A stretch of DNA of 64,000 nt, from assembly GCA_947652605.1 (NCBI GenBank), contig OX393579.1, forward strand, positions 47,622,970 through 47,686,969. The letters are read 5' to 3'. Within the stretch, counting starts at the first letter, position 1. Every line of letters starts with the position of its first letter. Shown piece by piece: positions 55,851 through 64,000 of this stretch. This DNA comes from Elmis aenea (taxonomy: Eukaryota > Arthropoda > Insecta > Coleoptera > Elmidae). The translations under genes were made by a program, and so were the position numbers. Below the pieces are notes generated by a model. That model did no database searches and was not told the origin of the DNA. It saw nothing but the letters and a program-made list of their open reading frames with translations.

Positions 55851-56939
55851 AGGCAGACAGCGGTAATTTTATAACAATTAAAAGAAAACTCAAGAAAGTT
55901 ATAATTTCATCTTTACCGTACGAATTTTTGACATTAATATATAATTTCATAAAGAAAATTGAGTTAAACGAAAACGATAACTACTGTGTGACGTAATAAC
56001 ATAAAAAAATGTCTTTATTACCCGATGAAACCCACTTAAGGTTAAATAATATAACAAGAAGTAATTTGAGCACTAATTCCGTAAACCAACGCAACTTTAA
56101 AATCACGCCAATTCATTGAATTTTTGTAAAGTGAGTTGAAAGTGTGCATTTATTACAATATAACACGCGAACAGCTTTAAGTTTAATAACTCGATAATAA
56201 ATATTAGCGTGCAGCGTATGTTCGAAGTATTTTCAGTCATAATTTGCAGATCTTGAAAGCTTTATAGCGAATACAGCTGTAACTGTGTTTCATGCAGTTC
56301 AAAACAGATTTTCAGCTAGCCGGGGCAGGCAATTTTGGTACCAAAATTATCTAGTCACTATTTTGTATTCAAAAGACGACTTTTTTAAAATGTTAATGTT
56401 AACATTTTGTTGAAGTAAAAGTTTTTTCAGACATTAACCTGATTATTTTACTCAATTTGATACCTACTAAACTGCATGGCAATTAATGTACATATTAGTA
56501 TTTTTTTTTGTAACAATTGATCGAAATTTTATCTAGTTATAGTTATAATCCGTCCTCTTTTACCATTACGGTGTAGAGATGTAAAGATATACAAAAAAAA
56601 CACCCCCGTCTGTCATTAGCATTTTTAACAAATCATTTTAAAAACAAAACTTTAATTTAGGTTATCGTACGAATTCTACAAGTCTTCCCTATTTTTTTTT
56701 ATATCCCAGTTTATCACTACAATCTGTCCTCAGGACATTCATCACTATTTTTGACTAAAATAACAAGTAGGGGGACTGTCCGATGGCAGACTATTTTCTC
56801 TCTCAGGTTTAATTTTGTGTTTTATGTAAAACTAACTTAAAATCTAGTAAGCAATTCATTTGGATTATGGCGTTTAAGTCTGCGTGTTTCATTTGTTCTT
56901 AGCAAACTTGTTATTCTGTGATCTGAAAAATGTAAGTAA
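55851..56939. other. No gene recognised
   Basis: AT-rich sequence without coding similarity. Confidence 0.4.
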
Positions 56940-57357
56940 ATAGTTATTTATGTATCAAGGCCAAAAAATGTAACTTTTTCGGCCGCGTCTGGTTTGCTGG
57001 CCGAGACGTAGTCGAAGCCAGCAAACAGGCAAGGCCGAAAAAGTACGTTTTGGCCGAGGTGCATATTACATTTTTTGTGCGATCGAATTAAAAACCATTT
57101 AAATTTTTAGTAATTTTCAAAATTATAGGTTAGAAACTTCGTGACATTCTGTCACTGACAGATGACGGCGTATGTACTGCATTACCAGCCCTCTCCTTAG
57201 CAACGGCCGTAAAAGTTACTTTTCAGGCCGTTGCTAAGGGTAACGGCCTGAAAAGTAACTTTTACGGCCGTTGCTAAGGATAGGGCCGGTAATGCAGTAC
57301 TTTATGGTTGCTAACGCGTCCGTCAAACAGCTGTTTCTAGTACGATCGCACAAAAAA
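56940..57357. mobile_element. Hairpin MITE, copy 2, with 38-bp perfect arms
   Basis: It is the same element as 28190-28532. It has an additional ~75-bp hairpin near the left end (CTGGTTTGCTGGC and GCCAGCAAACAGG). The central hairpin is perfect here: 57195-57232 is the exact complement of 57242-57279, with a nine-base loop. Outer pairing is TTTTTTGTGCGATCG with CGATCGCACAAAAAA. No protein is encoded; the 80-codon frame starting at 57271 is chance. Confidence 0.85.
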
Positions 57358-57637
57358 GTAGTTTCAGGATGGATTCGTATTCTAACAGTTTATTCTCAAT
57401 TGAGAAAGGTCATTTCCAAGGCCTACTATTTAAAAATGTTGCAATTTCTCTCAACTTTATCAAAAATTCTTAATACTACGAAAATTGTTGCAGATAGGTA
57501 TAGGAAACGCTAATACAGATTGATGCAGAATGTAATTTTGCATTGGAAAATGAAAAAAAAATTTGGGCATTGTATTTGAAAAAAACGAGTTTAAGTGGTC
57601 TGAGGTTGTATTAAAAGAAAATTAAATTTTGGACACC
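57358..57637. repeat. Right-arm fragment ending in CACCCTGTA
   Basis: Sequence ending TTGGACACCCTGTA at 57642 has the terminus of the foldback family. The hAT element at 57646 inserted three bases beyond that end. No left half was recognised. Confidence 0.55.
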
Positions 57638-58152
57638 CTGTAAGTCAATGGTTTCAAACTGGCGGCCCGCGGGTCGCATCCGGCCCCCAAAGCAATTTTA
57701 CACGGCCCGCGAATACAGTTCAGTTATGGATTTGTTGCAAATATGGTACTTATAGATTTAGAGACATAAAGATGGATGACTGAGCTTATGTGCGCGACTG
57801 CTATTGAAAGAAAAAGAGACAGAATAAATAGGTCGAGGTTTTGTTTTTGTCACTGTATGCTTGTATGCCAGGCCACGTGACTGGGGTAATTTGGAAGAAC
57901 TTTCCACGTCCGTACAATCAGTAAATTAAGTTATAGTAAGAAATAACGAAGTTTCTAATTATTTACATACAAACATATAACATATGTATCTTTTCTGTAT
58001 GTGTCGAAGAAAAATATTGTAAATAAAGAAGGACAATAGCTTGTATAGGTATTCACTCTCATTTTGTTAAAAAAAAAAAAACGGCCCGTCAGCTCGTTTA
58101 GATCGTGCATTTAGCCCGCATGTAATTTAAGTTTGAGACCACTGCTGTAAGT
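57638..58152. mobile_element. hAT MITE, GGCGGCCCGCGGG type, TSD CTGTAAGT
   Basis: The element is 57646-58144, beginning CAATGGTTTCAAACTGGCGG and ending AGTTTGAGACCACTG. CTGTAAGT is present on both sides (57638-57645, 58145-58152). The left part has GCCCGCGGGTCGCATCCGGC, and the right part ACGGCCCGTC after a run of A. The interior is AT-rich and non-coding. Confidence 0.93.
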
Positions 58153-58532
58153 AATGCATTGATTGCAAAAATTTCAGGATGTTTTCCAAGGTTTCTTCTA
58201 AGCGTGGTCTAAATTTTAGCGTTTTTTCTTTAAAAATGGCGGTTAGATAATATTAAGCATCACGATGAAAATCAAAATTTAGGTATAGAAAATGCTAATA
58301 AAAGTCTCTCTAAAATAACGTTTGAATCCAAATACGCAATAAAAAATAGACCATTGTATTTGAAATAAGAAAGTAGGCGTCAACTTCCGGTATTTCCGAA
58401 AGTGTCGCCCTATTGAAAATATTTTCAATAAACAGATTAAATGCCATTATGGTCATAACCAAAATTTCAGATCCATACCCTTTTTCATTCTTCATATATT
58501 TATAAGTCCTGGTCTCAATCAATCACCCTGTA
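58153..58532. repeat. Solo right arm, GATTGATTGAGACC type, second copy
   Basis: The end matches 45690-45815 (ATTATGGTCATAACCAAAAT, CTCAATCAATCACCCTGTA at 58532). Upstream, AAAATGGCGG and ATAGAAAATGCTAATA blocks belong to the same arm. The 70-codon minus-strand frame is arm read-through. Confidence 0.75.
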
Positions 58533-59725
58533 TATTTTTGAAGTTCAAAGTAGGTACTATGTTTATTTAGATAGTAAGAATAAGCTGTTTTATGAAGGAT
58601 TTACTAATTATTGAAAATAAGTTTAATTTAAAATCACTTAACTTATCTTGAAAGATTTCTTGTCAAAATACAAAACTAATTGGGTCTCCGGTCTTTATCT
58701 GTTGGTGTCTTTACTATTTATGAACTAAAAATACTGCAACTCATGAAGACGGTATTGCGTTTCGGCAAGAAATGTTTTACAAAACTTAAGTGATTCTTAA
58801 TTAATATTTTTTATTTGAAAAGTAGGGTAAAACAAGCTTCGATTGTTCAAAATTCAAAATCTCTGAGTTATTGCATTTGAGGTAACTAAAACGTTAAAAC
58901 TTGCAACATTCCCATTCCACAAATATATTTTTTTGCTCTACCACAGTTGGTTTACATATGCAATTTCAAATCAAATTACATATAGCATAAGCTGTTGACG
59001 TTATGAAACAAGACAAAACAAAACCTTTGCTGCGACATTTACTCCACTATTTGTAAGTTGATTGCATAAGTTTCGAAGATGAGCCAACGTTAGCTTGACA
59101 TAGCTGCCTAAAGTTTGATTAAGCCTTCTAACAACAAATCTAATTAGTAGCTACGTTTAACATACACACAGCACACTACAGGCAACACTATCTTATAATA
59201 TTCGGGGTTTATGAAACATGAACACACGTTAATGGATCGTAATTAATTATAATCGCAATATAACAATATGTTACAAGCTTACAAGAGCAAAATATGTAAT
59301 ATGATAAAGTTTACAACTACCTTCATCTTTAAAATATTGGAACACTATATTACTGCACCCGGAAGGTACGTTGTATATGTATAATATTGAATGCGATGAT
59401 GGCGGTTAAAACTATTTTGAACAAACACAAAGCTTTATTTTATTAAATTCAGAATCTAAATTCGACGAATTTAATTAAGAGTGTAAGCTGTTTTGAAACA
59501 ATGGTTAAATGAGCAAGAATGCAAGTAAACCAATAGAAAATAGGACACTATACTTTTTCCTAATTCCTCGCAGAGTATTTATTTAGCTTTTATAAACCAG
59601 TGAATAGGCAAAACATGTAACATATTTCATATGTCCATTTGGGTTTGAATTATAAGATTATGTAATAATCCTTAATATATTGACTTCAAAATGCTACACG
59701 TAAAACAAATAAAGTATTGACGAAA
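58533..59725. other. No gene recognised
   Basis: AT-rich sequence without coding similarity. Confidence 0.4.
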
Positions 59726-60010
59726 ATGTACAGTCTGTTCTACAAAATGGGCCCAAGACTATAGCGACTTCAATTGTGATTTAACCATCAACAAACCATA
59801 TATACTATTATATGGGACAGTCTTGGCTACAACTTGGCGAAAAAAATGCTGTTATAATCACCTTCATTTATTTGTTGTGACGTCACCGACATTTTTTTTA
59901 AATTGGTTGGTATAATTATGTTGGTGTATTTTTAGAGAGCATTTTCAGTACTTTTCAACGGTCTAGACTTTTAGTAGGGTTATACTACGAAATGTTTGTA
60001 AAACATGCAA
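59726..60010. repeat. TACAGTC repeat, uninterrupted copy
   Basis: TACAGTCTGTTCTACAAAAT at about 59727, CCCAAGACTATAGCGACTTC, GTGACGTCACCGAC and TCAACGGTCTAGACTTTTAG match 34998-35071 joined to 36984-37200. At the joint it reads ACCATATATACTATTATATG, giving the site before foldback insertion. Confidence 0.85.
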
Positions 60011-60202
60011 AAAATTAGTCTATTGAATAAAATGTTAAATCGTTTTTTATACAAATTTTATGCTGGATTTATAAACTAAATTTAATTTTTTTTAGCGACC
60101 TTGAACCTCAAGATATGAAAGTAAATTTATATTTTTTTAAATAAAAACAATAGCTGGTCATGGTCATATGAAGGAGAATTTTATTAGCTTTTCAAAAATA
60201 TT

Positions 60203-60743
60203 TACAGTGGAATTTCTCATAGGCGGACATCACTGGTCGCCGATTGTATGTCTGCTTATAGGAGGAGGTGTCCGCCTAATAGAAATAGGTAAATGTCTAC
60301 ATACATTATATGTGCTAATGTACACTCTTTTCTGATTTTCTCTTTGTCATTTATTTCAATCGCTTTTAACTTTTCTCTTAACGTTAACATGCGTTTCTTT
60401 GGCGCCATCCTTACTACACAACATTAACACACACTATATAATCTGACAAAAAGAACTCCTTTACTTTATTAGTTAACAAACTATTGCCAACATAATAAGA
60501 ACTGCCAGCTGGATGTAGGGTTAACTCTTTTGGGGCGTTTTCGTAAGAAAATAATATTGCGTACGCTATACGCATGCCTTTAATTGCGTCCGTACAGGAG
60601 AGATTTTATCATAAAAGGGAGTCCGTCTAATAGAGTAATATTTATTAGAAGTATCAATATCAAAATGTTGGTTTCCGTAAAATCGTCCGGTTAAGAGAGG
60701 TGGCCGCTTATCGGAGGTGTCTGTTAAGAGAGATTTCACTGTA
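60203..60743. mobile_element. Tigger/pogo MITE with CAGTGGAATTTCTC ends
   Basis: The element is 60205-60741 flanked by TA. Its ends, CAGTGGAATTTCTCATAGGC and GTTAAGAGAGATTTCACTG, continue inward with GGACA/TGTC and GGTGTCCGCC/GGTGGCCGCTTATCGGAGG motifs, as in Tigger-type elements. The minus strand keeps the first 36 codons of the transposase (60300-60408), so this is an internally deleted derivative. Confidence 0.9.
60300..60408 (-). pseudogene. Tigger transposase N-terminus (CENP-B-type HTH start)
   Basis: ATG at 60408 on the minus strand opens MAPKKRMLTLREKLKAIEIN followed by DKEKIRKECTLA, the start of the CENP-B/psq helix-turn-helix of Tigger transposases, which typically read M-x-P-K-R-K ... 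L-T-L-x-E-K-x-x-x-I. The frame then runs into unrelated terminal sequence and ends. The remainder of the DNA-binding region and the whole DDE domain were removed by the internal deletion. The position, just inside a Tigger terminal repeat, supports the call. It is not functional. Confidence 0.8.
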
Positions 60744-61534
60744 GTTGTGGCAAAAAATATCCGAAATATGGATGATTTTGTAAAAATTTTCATATCAAAG
60801 TTTACCGTTATTTGGTAAACAAGTAATGTTTGCAAATAATAAACAACTAAACGTCATTGCCAAGTCAGCTCAGCAGCATCCGCTACCTATTTATCACTTA
60901 CAATGTAAACTTCCAACATCTTAAACAATTCAAAGTGTTTAAATTTAGCCATGTTCACAAAACCACAATAAACAGTTATAACAAGCAAAAGAAGACACGG
61001 ATTTAATTGAAAGTTTAAAAATTTATTGGATATGACGTTTAGTTGTTTCATAAGTGCAGACATCACTTGATTAAGATATCATGGCAAACTTAAATAATCA
61101 AAATTAGCCATAGGTATATCGGTTATTTTTTGCCACAAATGAATAAAACTACTCGTACATATTTTTAAAAAGCTAAAAAACGCTCTTTCATATAAAGTCA
61201 TAGACAACTAGGGTTTCCATTCAAAAAATTATAAGTTTACTTCAAAAATCAAAACTCAAGGTCGGTAAAAAAAAATGAATTTGATTTTTAAATTATTCAT
61301 AAAAATCTTGATTAATATTTTGTTGTATTTTAACAAATAACGAAGTCGCAATTTTTCAATAACGATGAATTTCATTTGTCATCTGTAGTGCCAAAATAGA
61401 AAACGATATAAAAATCTCTGTATACACAGGCGTTGTTTTCTCAAAAAAATAGGACATGAGACCTATATCACATTTTTGTTAACTAATATGGTAACCGGGA
61501 TACCCCGTAAAACATTCGAATTTGGTCCACCCTA

Positions 61535-62107
61535 TACAGTGTCATTCATAAAGTCTGCAACAAATGGAATAAAAAATGTAATCGATTTATCAAAAAATTT
61601 TATTCCTAATAGAAGTTAGTGCATGGTCTAAAACTAATTTAAAGAGGAAAAAAAGTTTAATAAAAAGTCATAGGACACTAGATTTTAGCGATTTTTGAAA
61701 TACTCGCAAGAGTAAAGTGCCCTTATTTTAAGTGATACAAAAACAAATTATAGGAAAAAGTTATTTAGAATCCATAAATAAGCCTAGTTTTAACATTAAA
61801 AACCTTTGAACCTTAAAATTTTTTATAAAATGAAAGAATTTGAAAAATTTAAATCTAGGCTTATTTATGGATTCTGAATAACTTTTTTTTCCAGAAATTT
61901 ATTGTATCTCTTAAAAAGGGCACTTTACTCTTGCGAATATTTCAAAAATCGCTAAAATCTAGTGTCCTATAACTTTTTATTAAACTTTTTTCCTCATAAA
62001 ATTTGTGTTTGGCCATGGACTAACTTTTATTAAGAATACAATTTTCTGATAACTAGGTAATAATTTTTTTTCTTTAATTTGTTGCAGACTTTTTAAATGA
62101 TGCTGTA
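61535..62107. mobile_element. Foldback with TACAGTGTCATTC ends and AGTAAAGTGCCC core
   Basis: TACAGTGTCATTCATAAAGT at 61535 is mirrored by TTTAAATGATGCTGTA at 62107. Arms of 177 bases lead to AGTAAAGTGCCC at 61712 and its complement ending at 61931, and the palindrome continues inside (GAATCCATAAATAAGCCTAG and its complement). The core ends are the same dodecamer that bounds the elements at 15278 and 32255. No coding sequence. Confidence 0.85.
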
Positions 62108-62637
62108 TATTAAGATAGTATAAAGATTTTTAACCCTTTGTTTTTATCATTCACCATTTTTTGTCATATATTTAAAAAAAAATTGATAAAGCCTTTGCTG
62201 CTTACTCATCCGCGTATAATTGTGATAAATTCCAAGCGGCTACTTAAAACGCTTTTATCAAATCAATAAAATTAAGTTAAAGAAGTGCTGAAGTGTTGAG
62301 TCGAAACCCGGCTGACATCATCATAAATTTTTAGAAGGTGGGTGTAGTTACGCGACCTGGATAGTAGAGCACTTCACTTCTCAATACAAACACACTTGCT
62401 CCGCTATATTTACATATAAATCAACTTCCAAGCCCATTAAGTAACTGACAAACAAATGCCGACAATGGTAGACATGTAAACCAGCGATCTAATTGTCGAG
62501 GAGGCTTAGACGAACGCCAAAATCAAAGTTTAATGCGGATAGGACCTACTCGGTGCCAAACATTAGTGAAGTGTACTGCTTAAATTATTTTAGTTTTATT
62601 GGACGATCTCATACACAATAGAAGCGACGGCTATTAG
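62108..62637. other. No gene recognised
   Basis: AT-rich to neutral sequence leading into the candidate exon; no transposon ends were seen. Confidence 0.4.
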
Positions 62638-62885
62638 TTACACTATAAAGTTTATAAAAATAGATATTCAGCGCGAAAGCTTGTGCCAGAACACGACGCT
62701 AATAATATGAGTGTGCTAGGAGACAGTTTCATGCACCACGGCCACGACAGCACACCGTCACAGCAATCTAGGAAACTAATTCAAGAGCTGGGACGCAAAA
62801 AATTTAATCATTATAAAATATTTTACAAGCGTCAATCTGATTGCTCTTACATAAACAACTGGAAAGAAACTTCGTTCCCTAGATA
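62638..62885 (+). CDS. Candidate host-gene exon, unrecognised product
   Basis: An open frame runs from 62638 to the stop at 62883-62885. The first ATG is at 62707 and gives MSVLGDSFMHHGHDSTPSQQ, then SRKLIQELGRKKFNHYKIF and a Lys/Ser/Tyr-rich end, 59 residues in all. The His, Ser, Gln and Pro-rich start looks like the N-terminus of an insect regulatory protein, and base composition is GC-richer than the neighbours. I cannot name it. TTCAG at about 62666-62670 is a possible 3' splice site, and the true exon may end before the low-complexity tail; no strong GTAAG donor was seen. Against it: short length, no recognised domain, and a transposon-rich setting. Confidence 0.35.
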
Positions 62886-63137
62886 AAACTAAGTTGAGTC
62901 CTTTAGAGAAGTTGCTTATTGAAATATTAATCGTCACGAAAACTTTTAAATATTAAATGGGGCTTAAAATGCTAGTGGTGTCGCATAAGTTTTTGTGAGT
63001 TAATGGTATCTACGCAATATTTAATAGAAATCGATTTTAATTTTATTTATGGCATGCGCAATTATTACACATTTGGAAAAACAAGACAGGCTAATCTTAA
63101 ATAATCACGCACTCGGGTCGTTGCAATATACCATGTA

Positions 63138-63480
63138 TACAGGGTGCCCATTTTTCTACTCTGTTGTATGGTTTACTTCGTTAAAATTTAAGATACTAAA
63201 ACGCTTAAATTAGCAAATTTGTGCAGAATTTAAAGAGAAATCTGATGCCATTTTCAAATTTGACCTACGTCATCAACTTATTAAAATATTTTGAAAAAAC
63301 TAAAAAAGTTGAGTTTTTCAAAGTTAAATAATTCCGTAAGCATATGAGCTAGAACCAAAATTGGCTTTTATAGATATTTTTACGCAGATTTTAAATATCT
63401 TAACGAAATTTTCATAGCACTCTCGAGTCCCGATTTATAACACATTTGCATTTTTTTAAATGGAAGTCATAGTTGGCTGT
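63138..63480. repeat. Left half of a TACAGGGTGCCCATT foldback
   Basis: TACAGGGTGCCCATTTTTCT starts at 63138. The arm reaches the TTTTTTTAAATGGAAGTCAT then AGTTGGCTGTGG module near 63455-63482, where the retrotransposon 3' end begins. The mirrored arm is not in the window. Confidence 0.75.
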
Positions 63481-64000
63481 GGCCTTATTATTATTATTTC
63501 CGCCGCGGAGGTGGTCCCCTTTCGGGTTCCTGTACTGCGACTTCTTGGTCTATTGTACACTCTGGTGATAGCCCCTTAAAGAAGTCCTGTGTTTTTGAAA
63601 AACCAGGATTTTCTTTGAGGGTGCTTTTCTTAACTCTTCTTGGTTGGCTTTTTCCATCCCTAGAAGTCTACGTCGATAGGGTTTGAATCCTTCACACTGG
63701 CATATTACGTGAAGAGGAGTTTCTTCTTCTTCACCACATCCTCTACATACATCGGTCTCTGAGAGCCCTATTATGTAAAAGTGTTTCTTTAGCCCACAGT
63801 GTCCTGTGACGAGTCCTGTGGCTGCTCTGATGTCTGCTCTGCTCATCCTGAGCATTTCTTTTGTCTTTTCTTTAGAGACCATTGACAGGATAGCCTTGGA
63901 ATGGGCTTGTCCTGCAACTTTTTTCCAAAGAGCATTATGCCCTTGTGTTAATATGTCATTAAGACACCGCTTAGCTGTTCCATAGGATGTACCAACTGCG
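63481..64000 (-). mobile_element. Non-LTR retrotransposon 3' end with (TAA)n tail
   Basis: On the minus strand the element enters at the window edge and ends in a TAATAATAATAA-type tail at about 63484-63499, a feature of I-clade and some related non-LTR elements. A short 3' untranslated region (about 63500-63549), rich in GGAACCCGAAAGGGGACCAC-like sequence, precedes the tail. It has inserted into the left arm of a foldback. Confidence 0.75.
63550..64000 (-). CDS. Non-LTR retrotransposon ORF2 C-terminus (partial)
   Basis: The frame is open from the window edge (AVGTSYGTAKRCLNDILTQG) to a stop at 63550-63552, about 150 codons, with no internal stop. The part from 63840 reads LVTGHCGLKKHFYIIGL, then a zinc-knuckle-like C-R-G-C-G-E-E-E-E-T-P-L-H-V-I-C-Q-C block and YRRRLLG, as seen at the end of Jockey/I/R1-type ORF2 proteins after the RNase H region. 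ORF2 carries endonuclease and reverse transcriptase activities; only its tail is in view. The methionine at 63882 is internal, not the start. The clean reading frame makes this the best-preserved transposon gene in the window. Whether the complete gene is intact lies outside it. Confidence 0.85.
   Translation of the reverse strand, partial: AVGTSYGTAKRCLNDILTQGHNALWKKVAGQAHSKAILSMVSKEKTKEMLRMSRADIRAATGLVTGHCGLKKHFYIIGLSETDVCRGCGEEEETPLHVICQCEGFKPYRRRLLGMEKANQEELRKAPSKKILVFQKHRTSLRGYHQSVQ

Larger units (their letters stand above)
60090..61534. mobile_element. Degenerate palindrome ending in GGTCCACCCTATA
   Basis: ACCTTGAACCTCAAGATATG to about 60190 is mirrored by 61170-61270 (CTTTCATATAAAGTCATAGA, AAACTCAAGGTCGG). 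The right end reads GAATTTGGTCCACCCTATA near 61534, a one-base variant of the CACCCTGTA terminus. The Tigger copy at 60205 has inserted between the arms. The left terminus is not clear. Confidence 0.55.

Overview
The window looks like gene-poor, AT-rich DNA from an insect nuclear genome. A beetle is my best guess, because foldback elements with TACAGGGTG ends dominate, together with hAT, piggyBac and pogo/Tigger relics and two non-LTR retrotransposon lineages. That taxonomic call is inference; nothing in the sequence fixes the species. I found no rRNA, tRNA, bacterial operon, CRISPR array or confidently recognisable host gene. The only open frame that does not look transposon-derived is a short candidate exon near 62.64-62.89 kb. 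A CpG-rich patch near 29.03-29.18 kb could be a promoter or 5' exon.

Layout. 0-12 kb: two foldbacks (924-2373, 4110-5334), a hAT MITE with an 8-bp target duplication (5589-6047), a hAT element swallowed by a foldback (6673-7947), a decayed reverse-transcriptase relic (8262-8982) and another palindrome (about 10.4-11.5 kb). 12-24 kb: an unrecognised GC-richer block (12.95-13.79 kb), a palindromic AGTAAAGTGCCC element split by a hAT copy (15278-17034), a piggyBac-type MITE (17984-18570), a three-level nest (TA-flanked element, then hAT, then non-LTR ORF1, 18635-21331) and a foldback containing another element (22276-23568). 24-34 kb: a pogo-like element with eleven copies of one 10-mer (24066-26010), a piggyBac element with a broken transposase (26730-28629) and a 3.9-kb compound foldback (30095-34026). 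34-43 kb: a 1.9-kb foldback with head-to-head transposase tails (35072-36983) and two copies of a hAT composite that carried TACAGGGTG sequence with it. 43-64 kb: isolated arms, a second piggyBac relic (47493-48346), tandem 171-bp units hit by foldbacks at the same base (49.9-52.6 kb), a Tigger relic (60205-60741) and the 3' end of a non-LTR retrotransposon running off the window (63481-64000).

How the parts relate. Many TACAGGGTG foldbacks appear to be inverted duplications of one end of a Tc1/mariner-like transposon whose transposase begins with a DUF4817-like helix-turn-helix region and ends with a DDE tail containing a PRSPDLTP-type motif. In one foldback both arms carry the start of the gene (31828 on + and 33416 on -). 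In another both sides carry its end (35834-36130 on - and 36118-36236 on +). Several pairs of related copies in this window act as filled and empty sites for each other, so insertion points and target duplications can be read directly. None of the transposase genes seen here is intact, so any movement would need enzymes from elsewhere.
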